64,000 bases of DNA from Guadua angustifolia (GCA_036346375.1 CM070520.1:18080852-18144851), one strand, 5' to 3'. Positions 37,262-48,214 are shown, numbered from the stretch's first letter. Program-made: numbers and translations. The notes: generated by a model not told the origin, from the sequence alone.

Positions 37262-37860
37262 GTTGAAGAAGTTTAACCCGGAGGTTCATGCTCGCTATCT
37301 TGTGCAAGAGAAGAAAGACATCATGCAGCTGGAGGAGGTATGTACCAATGGAATCTGTTTCCTCAAAAATAACAATGACACCATGTACTGGTTCGATAAA
37401 AGAAACTGACGAGGTTGTCAATTGCAATCTTAACAGATCAAAAGCATCAATCGCAGCGCTGTGGAACACACGGGGCTTGACCTGGCCTTCTGCATTTGAG
37501 CCAGAAAGGCAGAAGGGGGATGGTCTGGATTTGCTTGGATTGGTAATTGAGAGCTATGTTTGTCTTTTAGGTCTGCTAAGTGCAGTGGGACACTGTTAGG
37601 AATCAACGGGAACATTTGATTCTCCTCCTCGCTAATGTGCACATAAGATTCAAGTCAAACATCTCCTCCATGCTAACGGTTTTTGTTAAAAACCGTCTGT
37701 GGTATGTGATGATTGTATATAAGAACCGTCTGTGATAGGTTTTTCATAAACGGCTCAAAAATTATCTATGATGCGCTGTTATTATCACCGACGCATGTTT
37801 ACAGATTGTTCACAAAATCATCTATGATGACTTTTTAGAATGTCTTTTTCTGTAGTAGTG
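37262..37860. mobile_element. CACTA-type terminus (second family) and flank
   Basis: Ends TTTTTCTGTAGTAGTG at 37860, a CACTA terminus. Subterminal repeats of the type AACCGTCTGTGATAGG lie at 37670-37760, different in sequence from those at 12.9 and 27.0 kb. I cannot find its left end. 37262-37660 has an open frame without recognisable domains. Confidence 0.55.
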
Positions 37861-38027
37861 TATACTATAAAAAAATATTCTGTGAACTTTTCCGAGACAT
37901 ATAGTCTGTGATATTTTAACAGCCTTACAAATGCATTATGCATATATTACGAAATAGTATATAAATTAGAACAAAAGTTGAAATTGTGAAGCTACGTACC
38001 ACTGGACAGTGCCAAATACAATATTAT

Positions 38028-38300
38028 AACCATGTGCCCGTGCGTTGCAACGGAAACTTAATTTACGACAAAAAGTTTATTTGTAAAGAGCACTAATAGT
38101 GGCAAAGGTGGGTAATTAAAGAGCAGTGGCAAATGTGGGTAATTTTGATGAAGTGGTGTGGACAAAGGTGAGTAATTAAAAAGCAGTGGCAAAGGTGGGT
38201 AATTTTGATGAAGTGACGCGGGCAAAGGTGGGTAATTAAAGAGCAGTGGCAAAGGTAGGTAATTCTGATGAAATGACGTGGGAAGAAACTCTCACTTTAC
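38028..38300. mobile_element. Small insertion with internal tandem repeats
   Basis: Absent from copies B and C. Flanked by an 11-bp direct repeat ATACAATATTA. Near its left end is the hairpin-forming CCGTGCGTTGCAACGG, common in small grass Helitrons, and its right end ACTTTACATAGTATA resembles a reversed Helitron 5' end. Inside are about three copies of a roughly 60-bp unit (GGTGGGTAATTAAAGAGCAG and related). Helitrons make no target duplication, so its class is unresolved. Confidence 0.5.
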
Positions 38301-38506
38301 ATAGTATACAATATTAATAGCACAAACAGTGCATAACAAACTCAAGATTAATTGAAGATGTTGCTAAATGAAAATTTTGGTTTCGTTCGGTTGTTTGTAA
38401 TGACCACACGTACTGTTGCTAGTTTCTCTTTGCAAAATTCGCATGACTAAGTGACAGTCCAAGTATATTGTCTTTGGATGCGGTACTGTTTTGGCAGGCA
38501 GGTTAG

Positions 38507-39025
38507 GGATTTTTTTTAAATAATACATTTTTATTCAGAATTTCAAAAATATACAACGGGAAAAAAATTACAGAGATATACCCCGGTCGCCCGTTGGATG
38601 GGCGACAGGGGGCTAAATAGCAAAAATAAACGGGTGACAGGAGGCCACGTCACCTCACCTACTCCGCTTGCCCGCTGGATGGGCGGCTAAATAGCAAAAT
38701 AAACGGGCGTGAGGCCACGTCACCTGACCTCCTGTCGCCTCGATGAAACGGCGACGGGCTAATTCAACCCTAAGTGGCCACGATTTTCGGTTCAGGTGGC
38801 GCAGTGCCCTGTCGCCATTTCATCGGACGACAGACGTCAATTTTAGCCCCTGTCACCATTTCATTAGGCGACAGGAGGTCAGTGATGTGGCCTCTGTCAC
38901 TGCTTATTTTTGTTATTTAGCCCTTGTCGCCCATCCAACAGGCATGCAGGGTATATTTCTGTATTTTTTTCGTGGTATATTTTTGAAATTTTGAATAAAA
39001 AATGTATTATTTTTAAAAAAAATTC
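38507..39025. mobile_element. MULE-like non-autonomous element
   Basis: Flanked by the 9- to 10-bp duplication (G)GCAGGTTAG (38498-38506 and 39027-39035), the length typical of Mutator elements. Terminal inverted repeats of about 40-50 bp start GGATTTTTTTTAAATAATAC and GAATTTTTTTTAAAAATAA. The interior contains repeated GC-rich units such as ATTTCATCGGACGACAG. A related copy lies at 45073-46508. Confidence 0.8.
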
Positions 39026-39144
39026 GGCAGGTTAGTGCATGATTCTTAGCAGTGCTCTTGCTGTATAGGTTAGCAATGAAGGGACCATGGAGGCTGTGGT
39101 GACAATGTGCATGCATGCATGGGAGGCGGTGGCTGGCTGTTCAA

Positions 39145-39568
39145 GGGTCTGTTTGGGGAGCTGCGGATAGGTTGAAAAGCTGTTTTTGGTTTGTTGGGCT
39201 GTAAAACAGCGGTAGCTGGCGGCTATGGCTTTTTTTGTTATATTGTTTGGCAAACTGGCTGTTGCATCTGTAGTTTTTGGGGGTCAACCGAGCCGGGAGG
39301 TAGCAACATAGCAAAGTATAACGACGTCTGAATGGAGAGATGATGTGGAGATGGCGAGACGGGGTGGCGGAGGTCGAGAAGGTAGAGCGATCGAGGTGGG
39401 AGGTGGCCAAGCGAAGCCACAGCTGAAAAGCTCCTCCCCATTAGGTGCAGCTTTTGGAGGTGCTTCTGCTGTGACTTAGCTTCCCAGCTGCTTTATAGCC
39501 ATGCTGTTTGGGGGAGCTTTTGGCCTAAAGTTAAAGTAAAGTTGAGGCACAGCTCCCCAAACAGACCC
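39145..39568. mobile_element. MITE in serpin-tail copy A
   Basis: A 424-bp insertion absent from copies B and C. Ends are GGGTCTGTTTGGGGAGCTG and its perfect complement CAGCTCCCCAAACAGACCC. A clean target duplication is not visible (CAA against GAA). PIF/Harbinger- or hAT-like. Confidence 0.75.
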
Positions 39569-39681
39569 GAAGTGTGTCGAGATCATGGCTGGCCACCTGT
39601 TCATGTTAATGACAATGGATGAGCAGTATAGGGGTGGTGGTGTAATTCCTTGTGAGCGTGTAATACTACTTTGTGAATTGT

Positions 39682-40246
39682 GATACAGAATGCCTACTTA
39701 ACATTCAACTGATTTCTCCTTTTGGTAAATCAGTCATGATTTTGAATCATAGGATCAAAACCCACATCCAGCCGGAGCTGTGCGTGTTCGACGTCCGGGC
39801 GTACGGCGCGGTGGGAGACGGCACGACGGACGACACTGAGGCGTTCGGAAGGCATGGAGGGCGGCCTGCGCCGTCGAGTCGGCCATGCCATGGTGCCGTC
39901 CGGGCCATGCAAACCGGGCCTGTCTTCCGAGTACTAGCGCTTAATCAAAATCGTGCACGCTAGTCACGTGCCTTTTCCATTTCCAGATCGATCGGCAGCT
40001 AACTAAACGCGAATCAATGGCGCATGGTGCAGGTGGACGGGGTGCTGATGCCGTCAGACGGGAAAAATGAAAAATAATTTTTCTAAGCTAAATAAAGAAA
40101 AATAGGATTGGTGAACCCTAACAGAAAATAAATGAGAAGAAAAAAATACTCTAGCTCAATCTAAATATAGATCGGATGGATAAAAAAGTGACTGACATCA
40201 AAGAAAAAAATAAGAAATAGATTTTTAGCAATTCTCATTGCGATAA
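39682..40246 (+). mobile_element. Insertion carrying a polygalacturonase fragment
   Basis: Interrupts copy A between GAATTGTGAT and GCGATAACTG. The near repeat TTGTGAT / TTGCGAT suggests a short target duplication. No terminal repeats were found, so the vehicle is unknown. Confidence 0.45.
39770..40062 (+). pseudogene. Polygalacturonase (GH28) fragment
   Basis: Reads VFDVRAYGAVGDGTTDDTEA, the conserved N-terminal signature of plant pectin-degrading polygalacturonases, then GHGGR-like frame-shifted sequence and GPCKPGL. After an intron-like stretch it resumes VDGVLMPSDG at about 40032. Only the first about 80 residues of a roughly 400-residue family are present, with frameshifts and no catalytic motifs. 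A captured, dead fragment. Confidence 0.8.
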
Positions 40247-40635
40247 CTGTCCTAAAACATTCACGCTCGCCGCAAAGTTAAGTGAGAAAATTGATGAATT
40301 GCGCTCGACTTCATCGTACTCTATTTAATTTTGCTGCATTCTATATATACCACTCACTGACTCACCGACACGAGAGCCCCAACAAAGATATTAGAAAAAT
40401 TTTATGGTAGATAATATGGATAGTAAATAATAGTAGTAGAAATTAGGTCTAATCGTCCATTAATTTCTAAGGATATTATGAGCATAACTTACAGCAGAAC
40501 ATGTGAGGAAAACAAATCCCAACTTGGATGGCAGATCGCAATTGGTAAGCCATCTCCGTGATCTTGTTAATTTTCTTGTGAAGAACGCCTAGAATATGGG
40601 ACCCCACCAACTCCCAGATACGTACAGACGATGAA

Positions 40636-41787
40636 ATGGCCTTTCGATTTTGCCAATTTACTTATCATCTCATATTTGATCATTTCCATGCTGTACTGGT
40701 TATTATAGGAGTTAGCGCTGGTGTCATCATACTGATAGTCAGCGCGTCCTGTGTGTATATGATCCATGCGAAAAGGAGGCTCGCCAAGATCAAGAGAGAA
40801 TACTTCAAGCAGCATGCGGGCCTCCTGCTGTTCGAGGAAACGAAGTCGAGGACCTCGAGGTTGGGGTTGTCCATCACACTGTTCTCCCAGGAGGAGCTAG
40901 AAGAAGCAATGGACAAGTTCGAGGAGCGCAATGTGATCAGGAAGAGAGGAAACGCACCCTGTGCAGGGGAACCACCAAGGACAACGACGTGGTCGCGATC
41001 AAGAAGTGCAGGCCGGCGAACGAGAGGCAGGAGGAGTTCGGGAAGGAGATGCTCATCCTATCCCAGATCAACCACAGGAACATCGTCGAGCTCTACAGGT
41101 GGCCGCGCGCCTAGAGGTGGAGGTACCTATGCTGGTGTACAGCAAGTACATCCCAAATGGCACCTTGTACAAGCTCATTCACGGCAGGAACAACGGGCCG
41201 CGCATTCCGTTCACGGCTCGTCTGAAGATTGCTGACCAGACCGCCGAGGCGCTTGCCTACCTACATTCATGGGCTTCCCCTCCTATCATTCATGGCAATG
41301 TAAAAACATCCAACATACTCCTCGATGAGGCCCAGTTTGTCACATTCGTTCAGGGGACCTGCGGATACCTAGATTCAGCGTACATGAGAACGTGCAAACT
41401 GACAGACAAGACAAGAGTAACGTGTATAACTTCGGCGTCGTCCTATTAGAGCTACTGATGTGCAGGAAGGCACTGAACCTCAAAGAGCTTGAGGAGGAGA
41501 AGTACCGCTCTTTGCAGTTCCTCCTAGTTCTAAGGAAGAGCAGGCTCCAGGAGATATTAGACGCCCAGATAAAGAACGAACAGAGCATCGAGGTGCTCGA
41601 GCAGGTCGCGGAGCTGGCCAAACAGTGCTTGGAGATGTTCGGGGAGAAGAGGCCGTCGATGCGGGAATTCCATGTTGATGGTATCTTTTTATCTCTGAAT
41701 TTTACTACTAATACTATAGGTGATAGTATAACTAGATCTAAATTGATTTCAACTATTAGATTCAAAGAAATAGACGACTTATATTAA
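40636..41787 (+). pseudogene. Wall-associated kinase-like (WAK) receptor kinase, broken
   Basis: Encodes a membrane segment (VLVIIGVSAGVIILIVSASC), the juxtamembrane RRLAKIKREYFKQHAGLLLF typical of grass WAKs, and the kinase start ITLFSQEELEEAMDKFEE. The kinase lobe continues in shifted frames: the ATP-binding lysine in VAIKKC, the helix C glutamate in FGKEMLIL, then VYSKYIPNGTLYKLIHG. The catalytic loop reads HGNVKTSNILLDE, with Asn in place of the catalytic Asp. The text then jumps to AQFVTFVQGTCGYL, so the DFG segment is deleted. At least three frameshifts (near 40950, 41105 and 41420) and the missing extracellular domain make it a pseudogene. Confidence 0.9.
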
Positions 41788-42294
41788 TTTTAATTCACCG
41801 TAAAAGAGCTCTTATATTAATGAAACTTCGTTTTGTGATTGTGGCAACTGGCAAGGGGTTCTCGCGTCACCATATGAAATGCCTCAAATCGTCCATCGAG
41901 ATCCGAGCCATGCAAACGGAGCGAGAGACGTCGTTAAAAGGGTGACGCAGCTTAGTCGGCTTAATCGTTAACAGGTGAGGAGGTGCATTCATTTGGGAAA
42001 GAAAAGCACCGATATGAAACTGAAACAACGTTAGTGTCTTCCAGTTCCAGCAGAAATGTTGAAGCTTCAGAACAATTAAGGTTGGCCAGATTACTCTGAA
42101 GAACAACGAGACAGCCAAATGCAAATCCAAAAGAAGCAACCACTAAAACATGTCATGCCATTCAGTAATGGAAATTCTGCAGATAGTAGTACCAAAATTA
42201 AAGCAAATAAAACAGCACTCAGCTAGCAAAAGTTACTGGGTAATGTAGTAGTTTACGATCGAGCAGATAATACGATCCAAGAAGCAAGGGTTGA
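41788..42294. other. Intergenic, serpin 3' flank
   Basis: No gene is recognised. It should include the 3' UTR of the minus-strand serpin. Confidence 0.5.
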
Positions 42295-44561
42295 TTACTT
42301 AGTAGGATCCAGGACGTGCCCCGCGAACACGATCACCCCTGACCGCTCCTCCATGATGAAGAAAGTGAACGGATGATCGGCGACGAACTTGACCACGTCC
42401 GTCGGCAAAGGGCCGCCACCACGCAGTCCCGTGAAGACAGCGGCAGCTTCGGTCCCTTTCTCGTTCACCTTGACGACCGCCCTTTGGGCAACCTTGCTCA
42501 GGAAAGTGGGCCGCCCGTCGTCGTCCTTCTCGCAGATGCCCCGCAGGTCGGCCACCACCGGCGAAAACGGCAGCGAGAGCCCCAGCCGACGGAGGTCGCT
42601 CTCGAGATCCCAGTTGAAGCTTATCTCGAACTTGGGCAGCTTGAGATCGACGTAGGCCTTTGCCTTGGGCAAGACGCTGTACATGTACACCGGCGCCGCG
42701 GTGATCACGTCCACCATGGTAGGGAAGCCACGGCGCTCGTCCGGGAGGAAGACGAACATGGAGTACTTCGTGTCATCGGCAATCGGCGACGTCTTGGAGA
42801 CGGCGCCTCGGCCGCGGCGGCGCTTGAGGGGTGGCTGCCCTGCTCCTGCCTGAGCGTGCCCTTGCTCGTAGGGGAGCTTGAGGACCTTGAACCCGTCCAT
42901 GCAGGAGACGTACAGGGTGCCGAATTTCGACATGAACTGCGCATTGACGCGGCTGCCGTCGAGCCGGTGGAACGTGCCCGGCAACGTGAAGTACGTGTTG
43001 AACGGCTCGAGCCATGCGCCCTTGAAGTAGACCGCGTTGGCGAGCACGAGGTCGGTCGCGGGGGTGATGTCGCTGAGGGAGACGACGGAGTCGATGAGAT
43101 TCCTCGTGGCCTTCTTAACCCAGTTGTTAATCATCTCCACCGCTTCCTCCCGCTTCCCATAATCACGTATTATCATCGATTATCATATAGGAAAATGTAG
43201 TGAACTTGTAATAGATCACAATATGTCCAGAAATTTTAGTTGATCACGAAAGCTTGGAACATGAACGTAGAATTTTTTATTATTATTTTCATGTCGATTA
43301 GGTGCTCAAGCCAAAAATGGTCGCAATGTGATATCTCCACCAGATGGTTCAAGGTAGAATTAGCCCTCCATTCACAAAAACATGTTGTTTTCTACATGGA
43401 TATGTCCTCAAAAGATAACTTTGACTACTACTTTCGATCGTAATATTTTATAAATCATAATAAAATTATAATATCACGAAAGATATTTTTTGGAACAAAA
43501 CTACACATATAATTTTCATGTATTAAATCTAAATATTTTTAAAATATCAATAGCTAAAGTTTCAAAAGTTTAACTGCATGTATGATAAAATAACATGTTT
43601 TTATTGCTGAAGGGAGTAATTAAAAGAGAAACATAAAACGAAAATATATTTCATTGTTTCCATCTAATGTACACTATACAATGGGAAACAAAAACGCTAA
43701 TTTGAGGGAATTGGGGAAATATTAATCAATTGAAATATCACTACATATAAAAACATTTGAACTTCCCGTCTAAACTTCAGATAATCTTCACTACATAAAA
43801 ATATTATTTATAATTAGACGTAAAGATCAGTACTAGTTTCATTTTTTAAAGATTCTCTTCATAGAGATTAGAACATATATACCTTAAAAGATTTTATGAA
43901 GAATTGTGTTTCTCAGGACGAGATTAAGCGAAATGTGGTTATATGTTCACCTACGTGATCTTCTAGAGAAAGTAAAGTTCAGAGATCAAATTACAAGGAC
44001 AATTTCTATATTTTTCTACTGCACGTTTGAATACTAATTAAGATTAGAGAGGTAAAAAATAAAAATAATTGATAAAATGCGCTCACTTATATATGCTATT
44101 GATCAAATACTCAGTGATGCCTCACTGTCAGTGAGACTACCAACCTCATTAGTAAAGCTCACGGTGCGGGCCTCGGATTTGTAGGACTTAGCGGCTAAGT
44201 CGCGGAACGCCTTCTTGAGCCCGCCGCGCTCTGCGTCGACCCAGATGCCGCCGCCAAAGAGCACGCGCGGGCCGCCGGAGTCCGCCCCGTCGGCGAGGAC
44301 GCGCTCGGTGACGCTGCGCCCGAAGTCGGCTAGGGCCGCTGCGGAAGGCGCCCCAAGGAAGGCGAGCAGCTGAGCGAGCGTGGCGCCGCGCGCGCCCGCG
44401 GCCACCAGCGCCAGCCCAGCGTGGACTGACACCGGAGAGAATGCAACGTTGCCCTCGGTGGCGTTGGCGACGCCGTCCTCCGGCGCGAGGATCAGCTTGG
44501 TGAGGCGGAGCGCGAGAGCCGTCTGCCCGTCGCGGGCTGCTGCTACGGCGGCGGCGGCCAT
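42295..44561 (-). CDS. Serpin, two exons, intact
   Basis: Plant serpin. Exon 1 is 44145-44561 and exon 2 is 42295-43146, with a GT-AG intron in phase 0; the product is 422 residues. The start ATG has a good context (ATCATGGC). Recognisable parts: AFSPVSVHAGLALVAAGARG (helix B), ATDLVLANAVYFKGAW, GFKVLKLPYEQG, YSMFVFLPDERRG, LPKFEISFNWDL, hinge VNEKGTEAAA, and FVADHPFTFFIMEE to the end AGHVLDP. The putative P1 is the Arg of GLRGGG, but it sits three residues closer to the hinge than usual. A basic insert (LKRRRGRG within about 25 extra residues) separates the YEQG and YSMF strands. Plant serpins usually inhibit endogenous or foreign serine or cysteine proteases. Whether this one still inhibits is uncertain. 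Confidence 0.9.
43385..43617. repeat. MITE remnant in the serpin intron
   Basis: Same family as 1-130 and 52490-52625. It ends with GAAGGGAGTA, close to the GGAGGGAGTA termini of common grass MITEs. Confidence 0.55.
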
Positions 44562-44760
44562 GATGGTGGGTGGGTGGGTGCGTGCGTGCGTAGTCGTGAT
44601 TGCGTGAGTACGTGACGCGCGCTTGTGTGCGTGTTTGTGACTGCGTGTCTATATATGTACGTATACATCTACGTGAACTCTACGGTGACGTTGCAACGAC
44701 TTCCCTCCGGTGTACCCACGACGTGACCACGTCTATACCCACGACGTGACCACGTCTATC
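44562..44760 (-). promoter_or_regulatory. Serpin promoter with a duplicated ACGT-motif block
   Basis: A TATA-like TATATAG (minus strand, about 44648-44655) lies about 90 bp upstream of the start codon. Two perfect 23-bp tandem copies (44714-44736 and 44737-44759) each hold two ACGT cores (CGACGTGACC, CCACGTC), the core bound by plant bZIP and bHLH factors. Abscisic-acid or stress control is possible but inferred. Confidence 0.55.
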
Positions 44761-45072
44761 CGTCCGCCTTTCAAGAGCACGAAATACGAATCTTCAATAT
44801 AGCGAGATATTAATTCTGAACTTGTGATTACTACTGAACGAACCGGCTGGATGCACTATTGTACATGCTCTTAATCCCGTGTTTTAAAATTACTGAGTGG
44901 GACCAATACATGATAATTTAGGTCAATCTTAGTCCCCATTGACCAGTGCAAGGCTCGACAAAACCTGGTGCTAGGGGTGCTACGGGTGAGTAGTACATTA
45001 AGGATTTTTCTAAGATAGGAGAGTGAGAGAGAGAGCGAGAGGAGGAAGAGAGGGTACAGAGTACAAACGCTA
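44761..45072. other. Intergenic, no gene recognised
   Basis: No coding signal seen. A GAGA-rich stretch lies at about 45020-45055. Confidence 0.5.
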
Positions 45073-46508
45073 GAATTTTTTTTAAAATAATATATTTTTT
45101 ATTCAAAATTTCAAAAATATATCACGGGAAAAAATTTACAAAATGTCTCTCTCATGCTGATGGGCGGATGGGCGACAAGGGCTAAATAGCAAAATAAGCG
45201 GACGACAGAGGCCACGTCCCTAACGATGGCGTATTCACGAGGGGGCAGGTGGCTGAGCCCCACCGTCCCCCTCCCTCTGTAACATGTTGGTTGTGAGACT
45301 TAATAGCTACACTAGCTAGCTATTCCCGTTCTCTAAAAAATGAAATGAAGTTGATAAACAATCTACTAGTGTCTAGTTCACCTATGAGGAGTAGTGTTCT
45401 CTCTTTTTTGTCAGGTTTTTTTGTTGGCTTAAAATTAAATTACTTTTGATTAATTGTATGATTATGATAAAAATCAGATCAAATTAACCACTAAAAACTG
45501 GTAGGAAAGGGCTATTTGGTTTGAAGTTGACTTTAACACGTCTAAGTTTAGATATGCTACATATTTTAAGATGAGTGTTTGGTTCGTTATGACAACTGTA
45601 GCTTGCCACGCTTTCTTAACTACATACCCCATATGTTGTAAACTTGGTTTTTTACCGATCTTTACCACACTTGTAACACTAAATTTTATTGCCACAAAAT
45701 ACGTAGCAAGCACCCTTAACTAATGTTAGTTATTGTACAATTCTGTTCAAACGAAACAACCTCTAAGTCACTGAGGGCCTATTTGGATCCATTAGCTCTA
45801 AGAGTTAGCTGGCTAATTATTAGCTGAGGGCTGTTTGGACTGATGAGATCTATTAGCTAATTATTAGCCGAGGGCTGTTTGGATCTAGTATAGCTTCGCT
45901 GTCATAAATGCCATGAAAACATAAAAACCCGTAAATATCAACTATCAACTCTTAAGAAGTAATGATCGGTACGTTTTTTTTCTTTGTAATGTTACGTATT
46001 TATATTATATGCGACTGTTAGATAAGTGTTGGTATTTTTATATTATATACATCATTCTGTCATGTTCTATTTTCTGAAAAAAAAACTATATATATATTAA
46101 TATATTATATATATTAGTTTGGATGTCTCAATTTTAGCCCCCTCCTTTCTAAGTTTCTGGATACGCCATCGCTTCTAGCCTCAGTCGCTTGGATGAAATG
46201 GCGGCGAGGCTAATCGACCTTAAGTGGCCACGATTTTTGGTTTCGTGGCGCGTGTGCCCTGTCGCCATTTCATCGGGCGACAGAGTCAATTTAGCCCCTC
46301 GCCATTTCATCGGGCGACAGCGTCAATTTAGCCCCTGTCATCCATTTCATTGGGCGGCAGGAGGCCGAGGGTGATGTGGCCTCCGTCAGTCTGCTTATTT
46401 TGCTATTTAGCCGCCCATTCAATTCAAGCGGCGGGTATATTCTGTAATTCTTTTTCCGTGGTATATTTTTGAAATTCTGAATAAAAATGTATTATTTAAA
46501 AAAAAATC
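45073..46508. mobile_element. MULE-like element, second copy, with an inner insertion
   Basis: Terminal repeats GAATTTTTTTTAAAATAATA and their complement match 38507-39025. The 9-bp flanks CAAACGCTA and GAGACGCTA agree at seven of nine bases. The interior is interrupted at 45224-46171. Its right half has tandem units ATTTCATCGGGCGACAG. Confidence 0.75.
45224..46171. mobile_element. Inserted element with CGATGGCGTAT inverted ends
   Basis: Starts CGATGGCGTATTCACGAGGG and ends with the complement ATACGCCATCG, followed inward by a similarly G-rich block. No coding frame with known domains. A smaller duplicated block (TATTAGCTAATTATTAGC and related) lies at about 45800-45880. Confidence 0.55.
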
Positions 46509-46910
46509 GAGACGCTAAGCCCATGAATTCATGGCATGTACAGAGTTATTGACTATAACAGATATTTTTTGTGTACCATAATAGACGATTGTAGGGTCCC
46601 ATAGACATAATTTATTAGAATAAATCTTTAGTTTTATCTCTAAATGAGAATAGAGAAATATATAGGCAGTTGTCTTATTACTATTGTACATGCTATTATC
46701 TGAATTGTTTGTGCCGGCTGCATCCACACACAGGGATAGCAAGGGAAATTTTTGTTCTTGCTACTAATAATATGTGCCATTTTGATTCTGCCATTAAAAG
46801 ATTATGTCTTTCATTTTTATCGCTCCAAGTTTGCGTTACATTTCGTTAAACTTGCAGCAGTTTTCTACTCATCTGAATAAGAGAAAATTTCAATAATCCT
46901 TGCAAATGCA
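46509..46910. other. Flank of serpin-tail copy B
   Basis: AT-rich, no gene. Its end (CCTTGCAAATGCA) joins the sequence at 50217 once the Helitron is removed, and then resembles the start of copy C. Confidence 0.45.
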
Positions 46911-47014
46911 TCCTCCCTATATTAAAGCCGCAAGGTTCGGGCGAGCAACACGCCACGTCACGCGATTTGCGATAGGCCCTTCAACTTTCCGTATTATGCT
47001 GCTCGTCCCTCCGG

Positions 47015-48032
47015 TAGGGGTGTAAATGGGTCGGGTAATACCCGACCGTGCACCATTCCGTGAATTTTCTACGCGCAAAACGGGTACGGGTTCGGTACAA
47101 AGTTATCGGGTATGGGTACGGTACTACCGGATACTGAAGGTCGGTGCACGGTCGGTTGATACCGAAAAATACCCGAACTTGAATTGCAATGGTAATGCCG
47201 GCTAAATGTTAAAGTCGGGTACCCGGTTACAGCATAGCACTTGTAGAATTTATTTAAAATAGTAAACCATCTCGAAAAATTATGAAATTTTTTTCTATAA
47301 ATACTAGATAAAATTTAGAATCTAAGAAAAATACTAAACCAAGTAGAATGATGAGATAATAAATTATTAAAATACAAAACCCTCTATAAAGCTAGCATTG
47401 ACTAGTAAAAAATAAGTTGATATTTGTATTTGCGTATTTGCAAATAAAGTATTCTAAAACTATAGAAACTTAATTATGAGCATATATGGTTACTATAGGC
47501 ATGTACTTAAGCCGTTTAAAAAGTCCTACCGGTTGCATACATTGCATAAATACGTGTAGTTGCACCATGCATCATACACCATGTTTTTATATATTCATTT
47601 TAGTAATATTTTTATAGTTAGAGACCAATTATTTTTATCACATTTTTTTATTTTTTTGTATAATTTAACTCTAGACTTGAGATCTTGATATATGCATGAA
47701 GAAATTTGTTTTGTATAATTTAACTCTATGTGTTAAACTATGTATGTGAATTTCACTTCATGTATTGGACTTTATGTATTGGACTATTTATGTGTTTTCA
47801 TCGCATGTTTTGATTCTAGGTATTTCGTGCTCTACCCGATGAAGTACCCGTTATGCAGATTATACCCGTCAGATACTACCCGAACCCGATTTCTACCGTT
47901 CAGAGAAAATGCTACCGTTACCGCACCCTACCCGATTTTTACTACCCGTGTCTGCCGTGCATTGCGGAGAAAAATAATAGGGTAGGGTATGGGATGACCT
48001 ACTACCCGCCAACCCGACCGTTTACACCCCTA
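47015..48032. mobile_element. Non-autonomous hAT element
   Basis: Perfect 12-bp inverted ends TAGGGGTGTAAA and an exact 8-bp duplication CCCTCCGG (47007-47014 and 48033-48040). The interior is non-coding, with many GGGTACGGGT-like units near both ends. Confidence 0.92.
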
Positions 48033-48214
48033 CCCTCCGGTTTGGTGCTTTTCGTCGCGCAAGATTTTGCCATCGCGTCCGTGGCGCCAAGGACTACTTT
48101 GCGGCGTCTCGCATGCGGTCTTCGCTGCGCCGCCTCGGGCTTCGCGGCAGCATCGGATTAATTCCATGGTTTAGCTCCTCGATTTCTTTAGTGCTTGTCT
48201 CTAACTGCTGCAGA

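Larger units (their letters stand above)
37861..40345 (+). repeat. Serpin-tail repeat, copy A (with insertions)
   Basis: Matches copy B (50219-51200) and copy C (62290-62855) from TATACTA to the conserved GATGAATTGC...CGTACTCT tail. It carries a serpin C-terminal coding relic, split here by insertions. Around the relic the frame reads EIMAGHLFM (near 39590). Inserted in this copy are 38028-38300, 38507-39025, 39145-39568 and 39682-40246. Confidence 0.75.

Noticed and set aside
42373..43200. 275-codon plus-strand open frame
   Set aside because: It is antisense to serpin exon 2; GC-rich coding DNA often leaves the opposite strand open.
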